NCBI GenBank assembly: GCA_945877725.1
Contig: CAMDXR010000154.1
Location: 1 to 7,304, forward strand
Direction of reading: 5' to 3'
Source of the DNA: Limnohabitans sp. Rim8
GTDB lineage: Bacteria; Pseudomonadota; Gammaproteobacteria; Burkholderiales; Burkholderiaceae_C
Length of the DNA stretch: 7,304 nucleotides
Below are positions 1 to 5,825 of the stretch, in pieces. The notes beneath the pieces were generated by a model, which saw only the letters and a program-made list of their open reading frames with translations, had not been told where the DNA came from and searched no databases. The translations under genes and the position numbers were made by a program. Within the stretch, counting starts at the first letter, position 1, and every line of letters begins with the position of its first letter.

Positions 1-2
1 CA

Positions 3-161
3 TGCGTCTTGGTGCCACAGGTCTTTGTGCCCGTGCGTGATGCACACCAAATTGACTTGACGCATCTGAACTTGCCGCAATTCATGGGCGCACGGGACAT
101 CGATCCATTGGACAACATTGGTCATAACTTGAATTCAAGGGTATTCAGAAGCGCATCATAA
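3..161 (+). CDS. possible C-terminal fragment of an unidentified protein
   Basis: An open frame runs in from the left edge and ends at TAA 159-161, giving about 52 residues (starting CVLVPQVFVPV and ending NLNSRVFRSAS). I do not recognise a family. The upstream part has ordinary hydrophobic, Leu/Val-rich composition. The last ten codons contain AGG, GTA and AGA, which are uncommon in the neighbouring genes, so the true coding part could end differently or the frame may be chance. The opposite strand is also open, from an ATG at 125 to the left edge, but its product is rich in Gln and His, the pattern expected of an antisense shadow, and it has no ribosome-binding site. I therefore prefer the plus-strand reading, with low confidence. 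Confidence 0.25.
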   Translation, partial: CVLVPQVFVPVRDAHQIDLTHLNLPQFMGARDIDPLDNIGHNLNSRVFRSAS

Positions 162-169
162 ATGATGCG
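128..169. promoter_or_regulatory. two adjacent perfect palindromes upstream of the YceI gene
   Basis: CTTGAATTCAAG at 128-139 is a perfect 12-bp palindrome. At 152-169, CGCATCAT and ATGATGCG form a perfect 8-bp inverted repeat around two A residues. The second repeat contains the TAA of the possible left-edge gene. The two could be protein-binding sites for the downstream YceI gene, or the second could act as a weak terminator of the upstream gene. It has only a poor T tract behind it (TTCTTATGG), so a typical intrinsic terminator is doubtful. The symmetry is seen directly; the function is inference. Confidence 0.35.
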
Positions 170-210
170 TTCTTATGGTATTTCTTAGTCCCTTTGAGTG
201 AATTTTTGGG

Positions 211-246
211 TATTATTTGACATAATTATTTTTCTTTAAATTGGAG
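211..246 (+). promoter_or_regulatory. AT-rich leader with ribosome-binding site of the YceI gene
   Basis: The stretch before the YceI gene is clearly AT-richer than the coding DNA around it. It holds TATTAT at 211-216, TTGACA at 217-222 and CATAAT at 221-226. TTGACA has no good -10 hexamer at the usual distance, so I cannot assign one promoter; CATAAT or TATTAT could instead be the -10. GGAG at 243-246 lies six bases before the ATG at 253 and is a good ribosome-binding site, which fixes that start. Confidence 0.4.
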
Positions 247-252
247 TATTAA

Positions 253-930
253 ATGGGTATTAAATTAAATCATTCATCGGCACGTTCTGTCGGTCTTTCC
301 CTGGCTTTAGCCCTTTGCGCCTTGTCGGCCGTACCGGCGGTCGCAAGCGACGCGCCTTTGCTGTGGCAAGTCAATCCAAGCACCTCAAGTCTGACATTCA
401 ACACCACCAAAGCAGGCACTGCTGGGGTGGGTGGCATCACGGAAACCATGCGCTTTAGCCGTTATGAGGGTGGCCTAGACGCCCAAGGGCGCATTCAATT
501 CAAGATCGACCTGAGCAGCATTGACAGCGGTATCGGCATCCGGGATGAACGCATGCAATCTTTGTTGTTCAAGGTGGGCACCTATCCGAGCGTGACCTTT
601 TCAGCCCAAATCAAGCCTGAAGAGCAAAAGAAAATGACCCAAGAAGCGGTCGTTATGGATGTGGAGGGTCAGCTGACCATGGCGGGCCAAAGCAAACCTG
701 TCAAAGCCCAGCTCTTGGCCTACAGCCTTAACGGCAAAGTGATGGTCAGCACGCGCAAGCCAATTTTGATCAAAGCCGATGATTTTGGTCTGACTGAGGG
801 TGTTGAGGCTTTGCGCGCCATCGTGGGTTTGAACTTTTTGAGCAGCACGGTTCCGGTGACTTTTCAATTGGAGTTGAGCAAGCCTGCCGCCAAAGCGGCA
901 ATGAGTGCATTGCCGCCCTCGGCTTGGTAA
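253..930 (+). CDS. secreted YceI-family (lipocalin-like) protein
   Basis: This 225-residue protein begins with a typical Sec signal peptide: basic start (K4, R11), hydrophobic core at about 13-28 and a likely cleavage after AVPAVA near residue 31. It should therefore be periplasmic. The mature part follows the YceI pattern: a first strand LLWQVNPSTSSLTF, the stretch DLSSIDSGIGIRDERM, then FKVGTYPSVTFSAQ, a VEGQLTMAGQSKPV strand pair and the closing KADDFGLTEGV with an aliphatic C-terminal strand. YceI proteins form an eight-stranded barrel that binds isoprenoid or other long hydrophobic molecules; the ligand here cannot be told from sequence. Length is slightly above the usual 190 or so because of the signal peptide and an Ala-rich tail. 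The start is supported by GGAG six bases upstream. It stands alone, convergent with the LysR gene, and nothing links it functionally to the CoA cluster. Confidence 0.9.
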   Translation: MGIKLNHSSARSVGLSLALALCALSAVPAVASDAPLLWQVNPSTSSLTFNTTKAGTAGVGGITETMRFSRYEGGLDAQGRIQFKIDLSSIDSGIGIRDERMQSLLFKVGTYPSVTFSAQIKPEEQKKMTQEAVVMDVEGQLTMAGQSKPVKAQLLAYSLNGKVMVSTRKPILIKADDFGLTEGVEALRAIVGLNFLSSTVPVTFQLELSKPAAKAAMSALPPSAW

Positions 931-957
931 GTTAGCAGGGCGAAACCTGGGTTCTTG

Positions 958-1009
958 AGCCCTTAAAGTCGGGCATGCTCGCATCGTCTTGATGCCTGCC
1001 CGATGGGCT
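958..1009. terminator. branched hairpin between convergent genes, possible terminator
   Basis: Between the YceI and LysR stop codons lies a nested inverted repeat. TCGGGCA (969-975) pairs with TGCCCGA (997-1003); inside it GCATC (981-985) pairs with GATGC (991-995) around a five-base loop; outside it AGCCC (958-962) can pair with GGGCT (1005-1009). No T run follows on either strand, so it is not a canonical intrinsic terminator. The position between two genes that face each other suggests that it separates their transcripts. Confidence 0.4.
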
Positions 1010-1041
1010 TGGCGCAAAGGCATGGCCAATGTCTTGGCGTC

Positions 1042-1962
1042 TTAAGCGCGCATCTCTTTCAAAAGGTATTCGCGCAGTATTTTGGTGCTTGGCCCCAACT
1101 CGGGCAGAGCGCGAGAAATCACCCAAAAACGGCGTTCTGCCCAAGCGTCATCCAGCGCTAGGGTATGCAAGCCATGGGCCTTGATGTTGCCCTGGCAGGC
1201 TTTCAAGGGGATGAGCCCAATGCCCATGTCTGCGTTCACCATGTTGCACAAGGCGTCAAAACTGCGCACTTGGATGCGCAAGCGCCAGTTTTGGCCCAAA
1301 GCTTTAGCTTGACGCAAGCCCAATTCGAGCAAAGCGCTGCCTTGGTTGAGGCCCACAAAATCGTGCGCCAACACGTCCTCAAAAAGTGCGTTTTCTCGGG
1401 ATTTCAAGGGGTGGTTTTGGCTGCAAACCAAGACCAATCGGTCGGTGTACAAAGGGGTTTGAACCAAATCGGTGTCTGGGACATCGCCCACGATCACCCC
1501 CAAGTCGGCTTGTCCCCGGACCACCGCTTGGCAGGTGTCCGAACTCAGTTGCTCTTCTAGTTGTACTTGAATGTCGGGGTATTGCCGTGCAAAACCTGCC
1601 AAAGCTTCTGGCAAGTGTTCATTCAAGGACGACATGTTGGCCCACAAGCGCACCTGCCCACGCATGCCCTTGGCCAAAACTTGCATGTCGTTCACCAATT
1701 GACCCAGTCCCAAGCTCAATTGCTGGCTGTGTTGGAGCGCCGTCTGGCCAGCAGGGGTCAGTGTCATGCCTTGTGGCGTGCGCTCTAACAAGCGTGCGCC
1801 CAATGATTTTTCAAGCTCGGACAAGCGGCGACTGGCAGCCGAAACCGTCAAATGACATTGCGCCGCAGCTTTAGAAAGCTGGCCGCTTTGGGCGACCGAA
1901 GCAAAGAGTTTGAGACTCAAGAAGTCGATGCGCTCGCATTGGTGGAGAAAGTTGCTGATCAT
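1042..1962 (-). CDS. LysR-type transcriptional regulator
   Basis: The product (306 residues from the ATG at 1962) has the LysR layout. An N-terminal winged helix-turn-helix covers about 12-70, with FASVAQSGQLSKAAAQCHLT, the recognition helix VSAASRRLSELEKSLG and the wing LLERTPQGMTLTPAGQ. A linker helix follows, then a periplasmic-binding-protein-like effector domain from about 95 to 300, with VRLWANMSSLNEHLP, QADLGVIVGDVPD and MGIGLIPLKAC. Such proteins are tetrameric and bind a small-molecule effector, often a substrate or intermediate of the pathway they control. The gene diverges from the CoA-transferase gene, the classic position for a LysR regulator of the neighbouring operon and of itself. 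The frame is also open upstream to ATG 1992 and GTG 2007. I chose 1962 because it places the HTH at the usual distance from the N-terminus; no start has a strong ribosome-binding site, so this remains uncertain. Confidence 0.9.
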   Translation of the reverse strand: MISNFLHQCERIDFLSLKLFASVAQSGQLSKAAAQCHLTVSAASRRLSELEKSLGARLLERTPQGMTLTPAGQTALQHSQQLSLGLGQLVNDMQVLAKGMRGQVRLWANMSSLNEHLPEALAGFARQYPDIQVQLEEQLSSDTCQAVVRGQADLGVIVGDVPDTDLVQTPLYTDRLVLVCSQNHPLKSRENALFEDVLAHDFVGLNQGSALLELGLRQAKALGQNWRLRIQVRSFDALCNMVNADMGIGLIPLKACQGNIKAHGLHTLALDDAWAERRFWVISRALPELGPSTKILREYLLKEMRA

Positions 1963-2015
1963 GGTGGTGAATGAAGTGGGGATGAGCCCCATTTCATTGG
2001 AAACCACCCAAGGTC

Positions 2016-2077
2016 AATTTAGCATCTGTAGCGGCTAAATTCAGACAATTTGCAACAGCATTTGCTAAATTTGCAAA
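2016..2077. promoter_or_regulatory. probable LysR operator/promoter region between divergent genes
   Basis: AATTTAGC (2016-2023) and GCTAAATT (2034-2041) form a perfect 8-bp inverted repeat with a 10-base spacer. The AATTTA/TAAATT arms embed the T-N11-A spacing typical of LysR boxes. Further on, AATTTGCAA occurs twice (2047-2055 and 2068-2076), exactly 21 bp apart, about two helical turns. GCTAAATT recurs at 2064-2071, and TTTGC (2061-2065) mirrors GCAAA (2073-2077). LysR proteins usually bind one recognition site and one activation site nearer the -35 box, which would suit this arrangement. A weak promoter toward the CoA-transferase could be CAGACA (2042-2047) with TAAATT (2066-2071). Repeats are seen directly; the regulator assignment is inference from position. 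Confidence 0.6.
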
Positions 2078-2122
2078 CCTCTAGCGGTGTTTATGCGTTT
2101 GATTTCACCTAAAGTCCGTTTC

Positions 2123-3328
2123 ATGAAACCAGTTCACACCCCCGATGCCTTGTCCGGCCTGAAAGTGCTCGAGTTAGGCCAACTGATTGCCGGCCCTTTT
2201 GCGGCCAAAACATTGGCAGATTTTGGTGCCGATGTCATCAAGATCGAACCCCCCGGTGCGGGCGATCCCTTGCGCAAATGGCGACTTCTGAAAGACGGCA
2301 CCTCGGTATGGTGGCAATTACAGTCACGCAACAAACGCTCACTGGCACTGGATTTGCGCCACAGCGAAGGGCAAGCCCTGGTGCGCCAACTGGCCTTAGA
2401 AAGCGATGTGCTGATTGAGAATTTCCGGCCCGGCGCTTTGGAGGCATGGGGGCTTGACCCGCTGGATCTCATGGTCGCCAACCCTCGGTTGATTGTGTTG
2501 CGCGTCAGCGGTTATGGTCAAACCGGACCTTACCGGGACCGGCCAGGCTTTGGCGTGGTGGCAGAGGCCATGGGCGGCTTACGGCATTTAAGTGGCGAGC
2601 CAGGTCAAACCCCGGTGCGCGTAGGGGTCAGCATTGGCGATACCTTGGCTGCTTTGCACGGCGTGGTCGGCATCCTGATCGCTTTGCAAGAACGTCACCG
2701 CAGCGGGCAGGGCCAGATCATTGACATGGCGCTTTACGAGGCCGTGTTCAATTGCATGGAAAGTCTGGTGCCAGAATTCAGTGCTTTTGGCGTGGTGCGC
2801 GAGCCTGCAGGCAGCGCCTTGCCGGGCATTGCCCCCAGCAACGCCTACCGTTGCACCGATGGCCATGTGTTGATTGCCGGCAACGGCGACAGCATTTTTA
2901 GAAGACTCATGCAAGCCATTGGCCGCAACGATTTGGGCCAAGCCCCCGACCTGGCCGACAACGCCGGACGGGTTGCGCGGGTCAAGGTGATCGATGCCGC
3001 CATTGAAAGCTGGACCCAACAGCACAGTGTGGTGCAGGTGCTGGCCGTGCTGGAACAAGCCCAAGTGCCATCCGGCCGCATTTACACCGCGGCCGACATT
3101 GCGCAAGACCCCCATTACCAAGCACGCGACATGTTGCTGCCCACCTTACAGACCGATGGCACAGAGATTCTTTTGCCCGGTGTGGTGCCCAAACTGTCGC
3201 GCACCCCAGGTCGTTCGCGCCAGCCTGCGCCCATGACCGTGGGGCAAGACAGCGAAGCCATTTTGAAAGAAATGGGTCTGACCCCTGAACAGATTAATTC
3301 ACTCAAAACACAAGGTATCGTGGCATGA
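2123..3328 (+). CDS. CaiB/BaiF-family (class III) CoA-transferase
   Basis: Class III CoA-transferases move CoA from a donor acyl-CoA to a carboxylic acid through an aspartyl-CoA thioester on the enzyme. The 401-residue product is of normal family length. It shows the N-terminal signature GLKVLELGQLIAGPF with LADFGADVIKIEPP (about 12-44), the NKRSLALDLR stretch (70-79), VLIENFRPGALEAWGLD (96-112), VSGYGQTGPY (128-137) and the catalytic Asp in SIGDTLAALHG (D173, matching the active-site Asp of formyl-CoA transferase). It is cytosolic. The ATG at 2123 was chosen because it starts just ahead of the conserved first strand; GTG 2087 and ATG 2093 lie in frame upstream and would add 10-12 unrelated residues. 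The stop overlaps the next start (ATGA, 3325-3328), so it is probably translationally coupled to the HMG-CoA-lyase-like gene. Substrate is not readable from sequence; itaconate, mesaconate, citramalate or 3-hydroxy-3-methylglutarate are candidates from context. Dedicated itaconate CoA-transferases belong to other or related families, so the assignment stays open. Confidence 0.93.
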   Translation: MKPVHTPDALSGLKVLELGQLIAGPFAAKTLADFGADVIKIEPPGAGDPLRKWRLLKDGTSVWWQLQSRNKRSLALDLRHSEGQALVRQLALESDVLIENFRPGALEAWGLDPLDLMVANPRLIVLRVSGYGQTGPYRDRPGFGVVAEAMGGLRHLSGEPGQTPVRVGVSIGDTLAALHGVVGILIALQERHRSGQGQIIDMALYEAVFNCMESLVPEFSAFGVVREPAGSALPGIAPSNAYRCTDGHVLIAGNGDSIFRRLMQAIGRNDLGQAPDLADNAGRVARVKVIDAAIESWTQQHSVVQVLAVLEQAQVPSGRIYTAADIAQDPHYQARDMLLPTLQTDGTEILLPGVVPKLSRTPGRSRQPAPMTVGQDSEAILKEMGLTPEQINSLKTQGIVA

Positions 3329-4290
3329 ACCCCCATTCCGTTTCAGTCGCTCAAGAGCCGTCTTCAAGAATCCATTTCAACGAAGTGGTGACACGGGACG
3401 GGTTTCAAAACGAATCTGTTTTCATCGAAACCGATGACAAAGTGGCCTTGATCGATGCCTTAAGCGCTTGTGGTTACGCCAAGATTGAGGTGACCTCGTT
3501 CACCTCGGCCAAGGCCATTCCGATGTTGCGCGATGCCGAGGCCGTGATGCATCGGATACGCCGTGTGGCGGGGGTTGAATACAGTGTGTTGGTGCCCAAT
3601 GTGCGCGGGGCCGAACGTGCACTTGAGTGCCGACCCGATGAGCTGAACCTGGTCATGTCTTGCTCTGAAAGCCACAACTTGGCCAATTTGCGTATGGCCC
3701 GCCATCAAAGTTTGCAAACCTTGCTAGACGTGGTTCGGCATGTGCAGCAGGCCAAACCCCTGCATCCCGTGGCCGTCAATGTCTCTTTGTCTTGCGTTTT
3801 TGGTTGCCCCATAGAAGGCGCAGTGCCACTCTCAGTGGTGCAGCAACTGGTGCAAACCTTTGTCGATGCGGGGGTACGCGGCATCACTTTGTGCGACACC
3901 ACGGGCATGGCGCACCCGGCGCAAGTTCAGCAGGTGTGCGATTGGGCCTTGCAAGCGCACCCACAAATGCAGTGGACTTTGCACTTTCACAACACCCGGG
4001 GCATGGGGCTGGCCAATGTGTTGGCCGCAGTCCAGTCGGGCGTTCGCCGGTTTGATGGCTCGTTGGGGGGCTTGGGCGGTTGCCCGTACGCACCAGGTGC
4101 CACGGGCAATATTTGCAGCGAAGATGCGCTGCACATGTTGCAGGCCATGGGTTTTGACACCGGGGTCAGCTTGCCGCTTCTGCTGCCATTGGCCCGTGCC
4201 TTGCCTGACTTGGTGGGGCATGCCCTGTCGGGCCAAGTGGCCAAGGCGGGCGTGACCGAAGACCTGCACCCCATGCCTTGTCAACCGTAA
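3325..4290 (+). CDS. hydroxymethylglutaryl-CoA lyase family protein
   Basis: HMG-CoA lyase splits 3-hydroxy-3-methylglutaryl-CoA into acetyl-CoA and acetoacetate. The 321-residue product is a DRE-TIM-type barrel of normal length with the family's catalytic features: VVTRDGFQNE with R24-D25 (substrate and metal), E55 in KIEVTSF, CVFGCP at 157-162, LCDTTGMA with D191, the metal-binding pair H220 and H222 in HFHNTRGM, and the signature GGCPYAPGATGN (251-262) with catalytic C253 on the lid loop. All are present, so it should be an active lyase. No signal peptide is visible, so it is cytosolic. Its ATG overlaps the stop of the CoA-transferase gene, which suggests that the two enzymes act in sequence: activate an acid to its CoA ester, then cleave it. 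The family also contains enzymes acting on related 3-hydroxy-3-methyl acyl-CoAs, so HMG-CoA is the likely but not proven substrate. Confidence 0.92.
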   Translation: MNPHSVSVAQEPSSRIHFNEVVTRDGFQNESVFIETDDKVALIDALSACGYAKIEVTSFTSAKAIPMLRDAEAVMHRIRRVAGVEYSVLVPNVRGAERALECRPDELNLVMSCSESHNLANLRMARHQSLQTLLDVVRHVQQAKPLHPVAVNVSLSCVFGCPIEGAVPLSVVQQLVQTFVDAGVRGITLCDTTGMAHPAQVQQVCDWALQAHPQMQWTLHFHNTRGMGLANVLAAVQSGVRRFDGSLGGLGGCPYAPGATGNICSEDALHMLQAMGFDTGVSLPLLLPLARALPDLVGHALSGQVAKAGVTEDLHPMPCQP

Positions 4291-4354
4291 ATCCTCCCTC
4301 TAGGCCTGCACCCGTGGGCCTCATCGCTTTAAGCAAAAACTCGAAAGTTTCACC

Positions 4355-4747
4355 ATGATTGACCACTTAGACCACCTGGTTCTGACCACCTTTGACGAAG
4401 CGAAATGTGTTGATTTTTATACCCGCGTGATGGGCATGCAACTTGAATCTTTTGTAGGCGGCACGCCACCCGTGACCCGCAAGGCCTTCAAGTTTGGACA
4501 GCAAAAAATCAACCTGCATGTGCGCGGCCACGAATTTGAGCCCAAAGCCCATGTGCCGGTTCCGGGTGCGCTGGACTTGTGTTTTATTGCCAAGCAGCCC
4601 TTGGTTCAAGTGATAGAACACCTCAAGGCTTGCGAGTGGCCGATTGTGGAGGGGCCTGTGTTGCGCACCGGAGCCACGCAAAAAATTCGTTCGGTGTATG
4701 TGCGCGACCCCGATTTGAACCTGATTGAAATTTCCGAACTGGTTTGA
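4355..4747 (+). CDS. VOC (vicinal oxygen chelate) / glyoxalase-fold protein
   Basis: The 130-residue product is a single VOC module built from two beta-alpha-beta-beta-beta repeats. Likely metal ligands are H7 in DHLDHLVL, H55 in KINLHV and E125 in LNLIEISEL. The GALDLCFIA strand (71-79) and the closing VYVRDPDLNLIEI are typical of the branch related to extradiol dioxygenases and glyoxalases. The family includes isomerases, epimerases, dioxygenases and glyoxalases, so the reaction cannot be named. It is the last gene of the plus-strand run, 64 bases after the HMG-CoA-lyase-like gene, with GAAAG eight bases before the ATG as a modest ribosome-binding site. Its stop codon lies inside the terminator hairpin. 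From memory, itaconate gene clusters of pseudomonads also carry a VOC-fold gene of unclear role, which makes its presence here notable. Confidence 0.85.
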   Translation: MIDHLDHLVLTTFDEAKCVDFYTRVMGMQLESFVGGTPPVTRKAFKFGQQKINLHVRGHEFEPKAHVPVPGALDLCFIAKQPLVQVIEHLKACEWPIVEGPVLRTGATQKIRSVYVRDPDLNLIEISELV

Positions 4748-4784
4748 ACGAGGCCATTGATGGCCCGTTCAAACCCCGGTTTTT
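4741..4784 (+). terminator. intrinsic terminator shared by two convergent operons
   Basis: GGTTTGAACG (4741-4750) pairs perfectly with CGTTCAAACC (4766-4775). After one bulged A, GGCCA (4752-4756) pairs with TGGCC (4761-4765) around a TTGA loop. This is a 15-bp hairpin. Five T residues follow at 4780-4784 after a CCCGG spacer, so it works best for the plus-strand run. The stem begins within the VOC coding end and contains its TGA. The minus-strand Bug gene ends at 4788, so its transcript would carry the same hairpin, though without a good T tract beyond it. Confidence 0.7.
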
Positions 4785-4787
4785 AAA

Positions 4788-5774
4788 TCAATCGGCGTAA
4801 GTGCCCGCGCTGCGGATCACGCCACCCAAACGCTCTGTTTCGGCCTGCAGCCAAGTTTTCAGGCCTTGTGGTGTGCGTTTGGCTTCTGGCACCACATCGG
4901 CACCCAGGTCTTTCATGCGGGCCTGAAATGCGGCATTGTTCAAACCTGCGCGAACCGCCCCGTTCAGCTTGTCAATGACTGCAGCGGGTGTGCCCTTGGG
5001 GGCATAAACACCGTGCCAAACCACCATCTGGAAACCCTTCATGCCTTGCTCATCCATGGTGGCTTGGTCGGGCATGGCCGGAATACGGTTGAGTGTGGTC
5101 ACCCCGTACATCTTCACGGTACCGGCCTTGATGTGGCTGGTGGTGTTGGTGGTCTGGTCGCAGAGCAAATCGACCTGGCTGCCCAGCAAGGCGTTCAGCG
5201 CCGGGGCCGTGCCATTGAAGGGCACGGTTTGAAAGTCGGTGCCCATGGCTTGGCGAAACAACAAGCTGCACAGATGCGACACAGCGCCCAAACCGGCATG
5301 GGCCACGTTGATTTTTTCAGCATTGGCTTTCAGGTAGGGGATCAGTTCCTTCAGGTTGTTGGCGGGCAAATCTTTGCGGCCAATCAAGGTCATGGGCACA
5401 TCCACCACTTGGCTGATGTATTCAAAGTCTTGCAGCGGTGAAAACGGCAGCTTACGGTACAGAGCGGGCGCGGTGGCCATGCCGTTGTGGTGAATCAACA
5501 GGGTGTAACCATCGGGCGCAGATTTGGCTACATGGTTGGCCGAAATGGTGCCGCCTGCGCCAATTTTGTTTTCGACCACCACGGGTTGCCCCAAATGGGT
5601 GGTCATGACGGCGGCCAGCGAGCGCGCCACCACATCGGTAGGGCCCCCCGCAGCAAACGGCACCACCAAAGAAATGGGTTTAGTCGGAAAGCTTTGCGCC
5701 CAAGCGCCGCCCATTAATGCCATGCTGGCGGCTGCGCCCAGCATCGTGCGGCGCAAGATTTTTGTAGTTTTCAT
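4788..5774 (-). CDS. Bug-family tripartite tricarboxylate transporter substrate-binding protein
   Basis: Bug/TctC proteins bind organic anions in the periplasm and hand them to a TctAB-type membrane carrier or act as sensors. The 328-residue product has a signal peptide (K2-R9 basic start, hydrophobic 10-22, cleavage likely after AWA at 26). The adjacent RR at 8-9 gives it a slightly Tat-like look, common in this family. The mature part has the family hallmarks: FPTKPISLVVPFAAGGPTDVVAR (about 29-51), PVVVENKIGAGGTI, SAPDGYTLL, VPFNGTAPALNALLGSQVDLL (phosphate/carboxylate-binding loops) and VYAPKGTPAAVIDKLN. Length is typical. AGGAGA at 5788-5783 lies about eight bases upstream of the ATG, the strongest ribosome-binding site in the window, fitting a binding protein made in excess. 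It follows the CoA-ester lyase gene by 51 bases in the same direction. No TctA or TctB gene is present here. The ligand is probably a substrate of the neighbouring enzymes. Confidence 0.93.
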   Translation of the reverse strand: MKTTKILRRTMLGAAASMALMGGAWAQSFPTKPISLVVPFAAGGPTDVVARSLAAVMTTHLGQPVVVENKIGAGGTISANHVAKSAPDGYTLLIHHNGMATAPALYRKLPFSPLQDFEYISQVVDVPMTLIGRKDLPANNLKELIPYLKANAEKINVAHAGLGAVSHLCSLLFRQAMGTDFQTVPFNGTAPALNALLGSQVDLLCDQTTNTTSHIKAGTVKMYGVTTLNRIPAMPDQATMDEQGMKGFQMVVWHGVYAPKGTPAAVIDKLNGAVRAGLNNAAFQARMKDLGADVVPEAKRTPQGLKTWLQAETERLGGVIRSAGTYAD

Positions 5775-5825
5775 GGTGGTTGTCTCCTGAGGGTTGTGGT
5801 TAAAAAAAGTCGCGTTAAAAACCGT

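Noticed and set aside
1..125. Minus-strand frame from ATG 125 to the left edge as an alternative left-edge gene
   Set aside because: No ribosome-binding site, and a Gln/His-rich product that resembles an antisense shadow; the plus-strand reading is somewhat better, though neither is secure.
1963..2007. Upstream in-frame starts (ATG 1992, GTG 2007) for the LysR gene
   Set aside because: They would add 10-15 residues before the HTH domain that the family does not usually have, and neither has a convincing ribosome-binding site.
2588..3121. 177-codon minus-strand open frame opposite the CoA-transferase gene
   Set aside because: Shadow of a gene whose protein matches its family over the full length.
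3832..4284. 150-codon minus-strand open frame opposite the HMG-CoA-lyase-like gene
   Set aside because: Shadow frame over catalytic motifs of the real gene; no ribosome-binding site or family match.
4302..4321. AGGCC...GGCCT inverted repeat between the HMG-CoA-lyase-like and VOC genes as a terminator or attenuator
   Set aside because: Five base pairs with a ten-base loop and no T tract; too weak to call.
4866..5441. 191-codon plus-strand open frame opposite the Bug gene
   Set aside because: Antisense to a well-supported gene; the product is His/Gly/Gln-rich with no recognisable domain.
5797..5823. A/T tracts with GGTT...AACC ends between lyase and Bug genes as a terminator
   Set aside because: Only four base pairs could form and no GC-rich stem precedes the T tract; the 51-base gap is better read as an intra-operon spacer.
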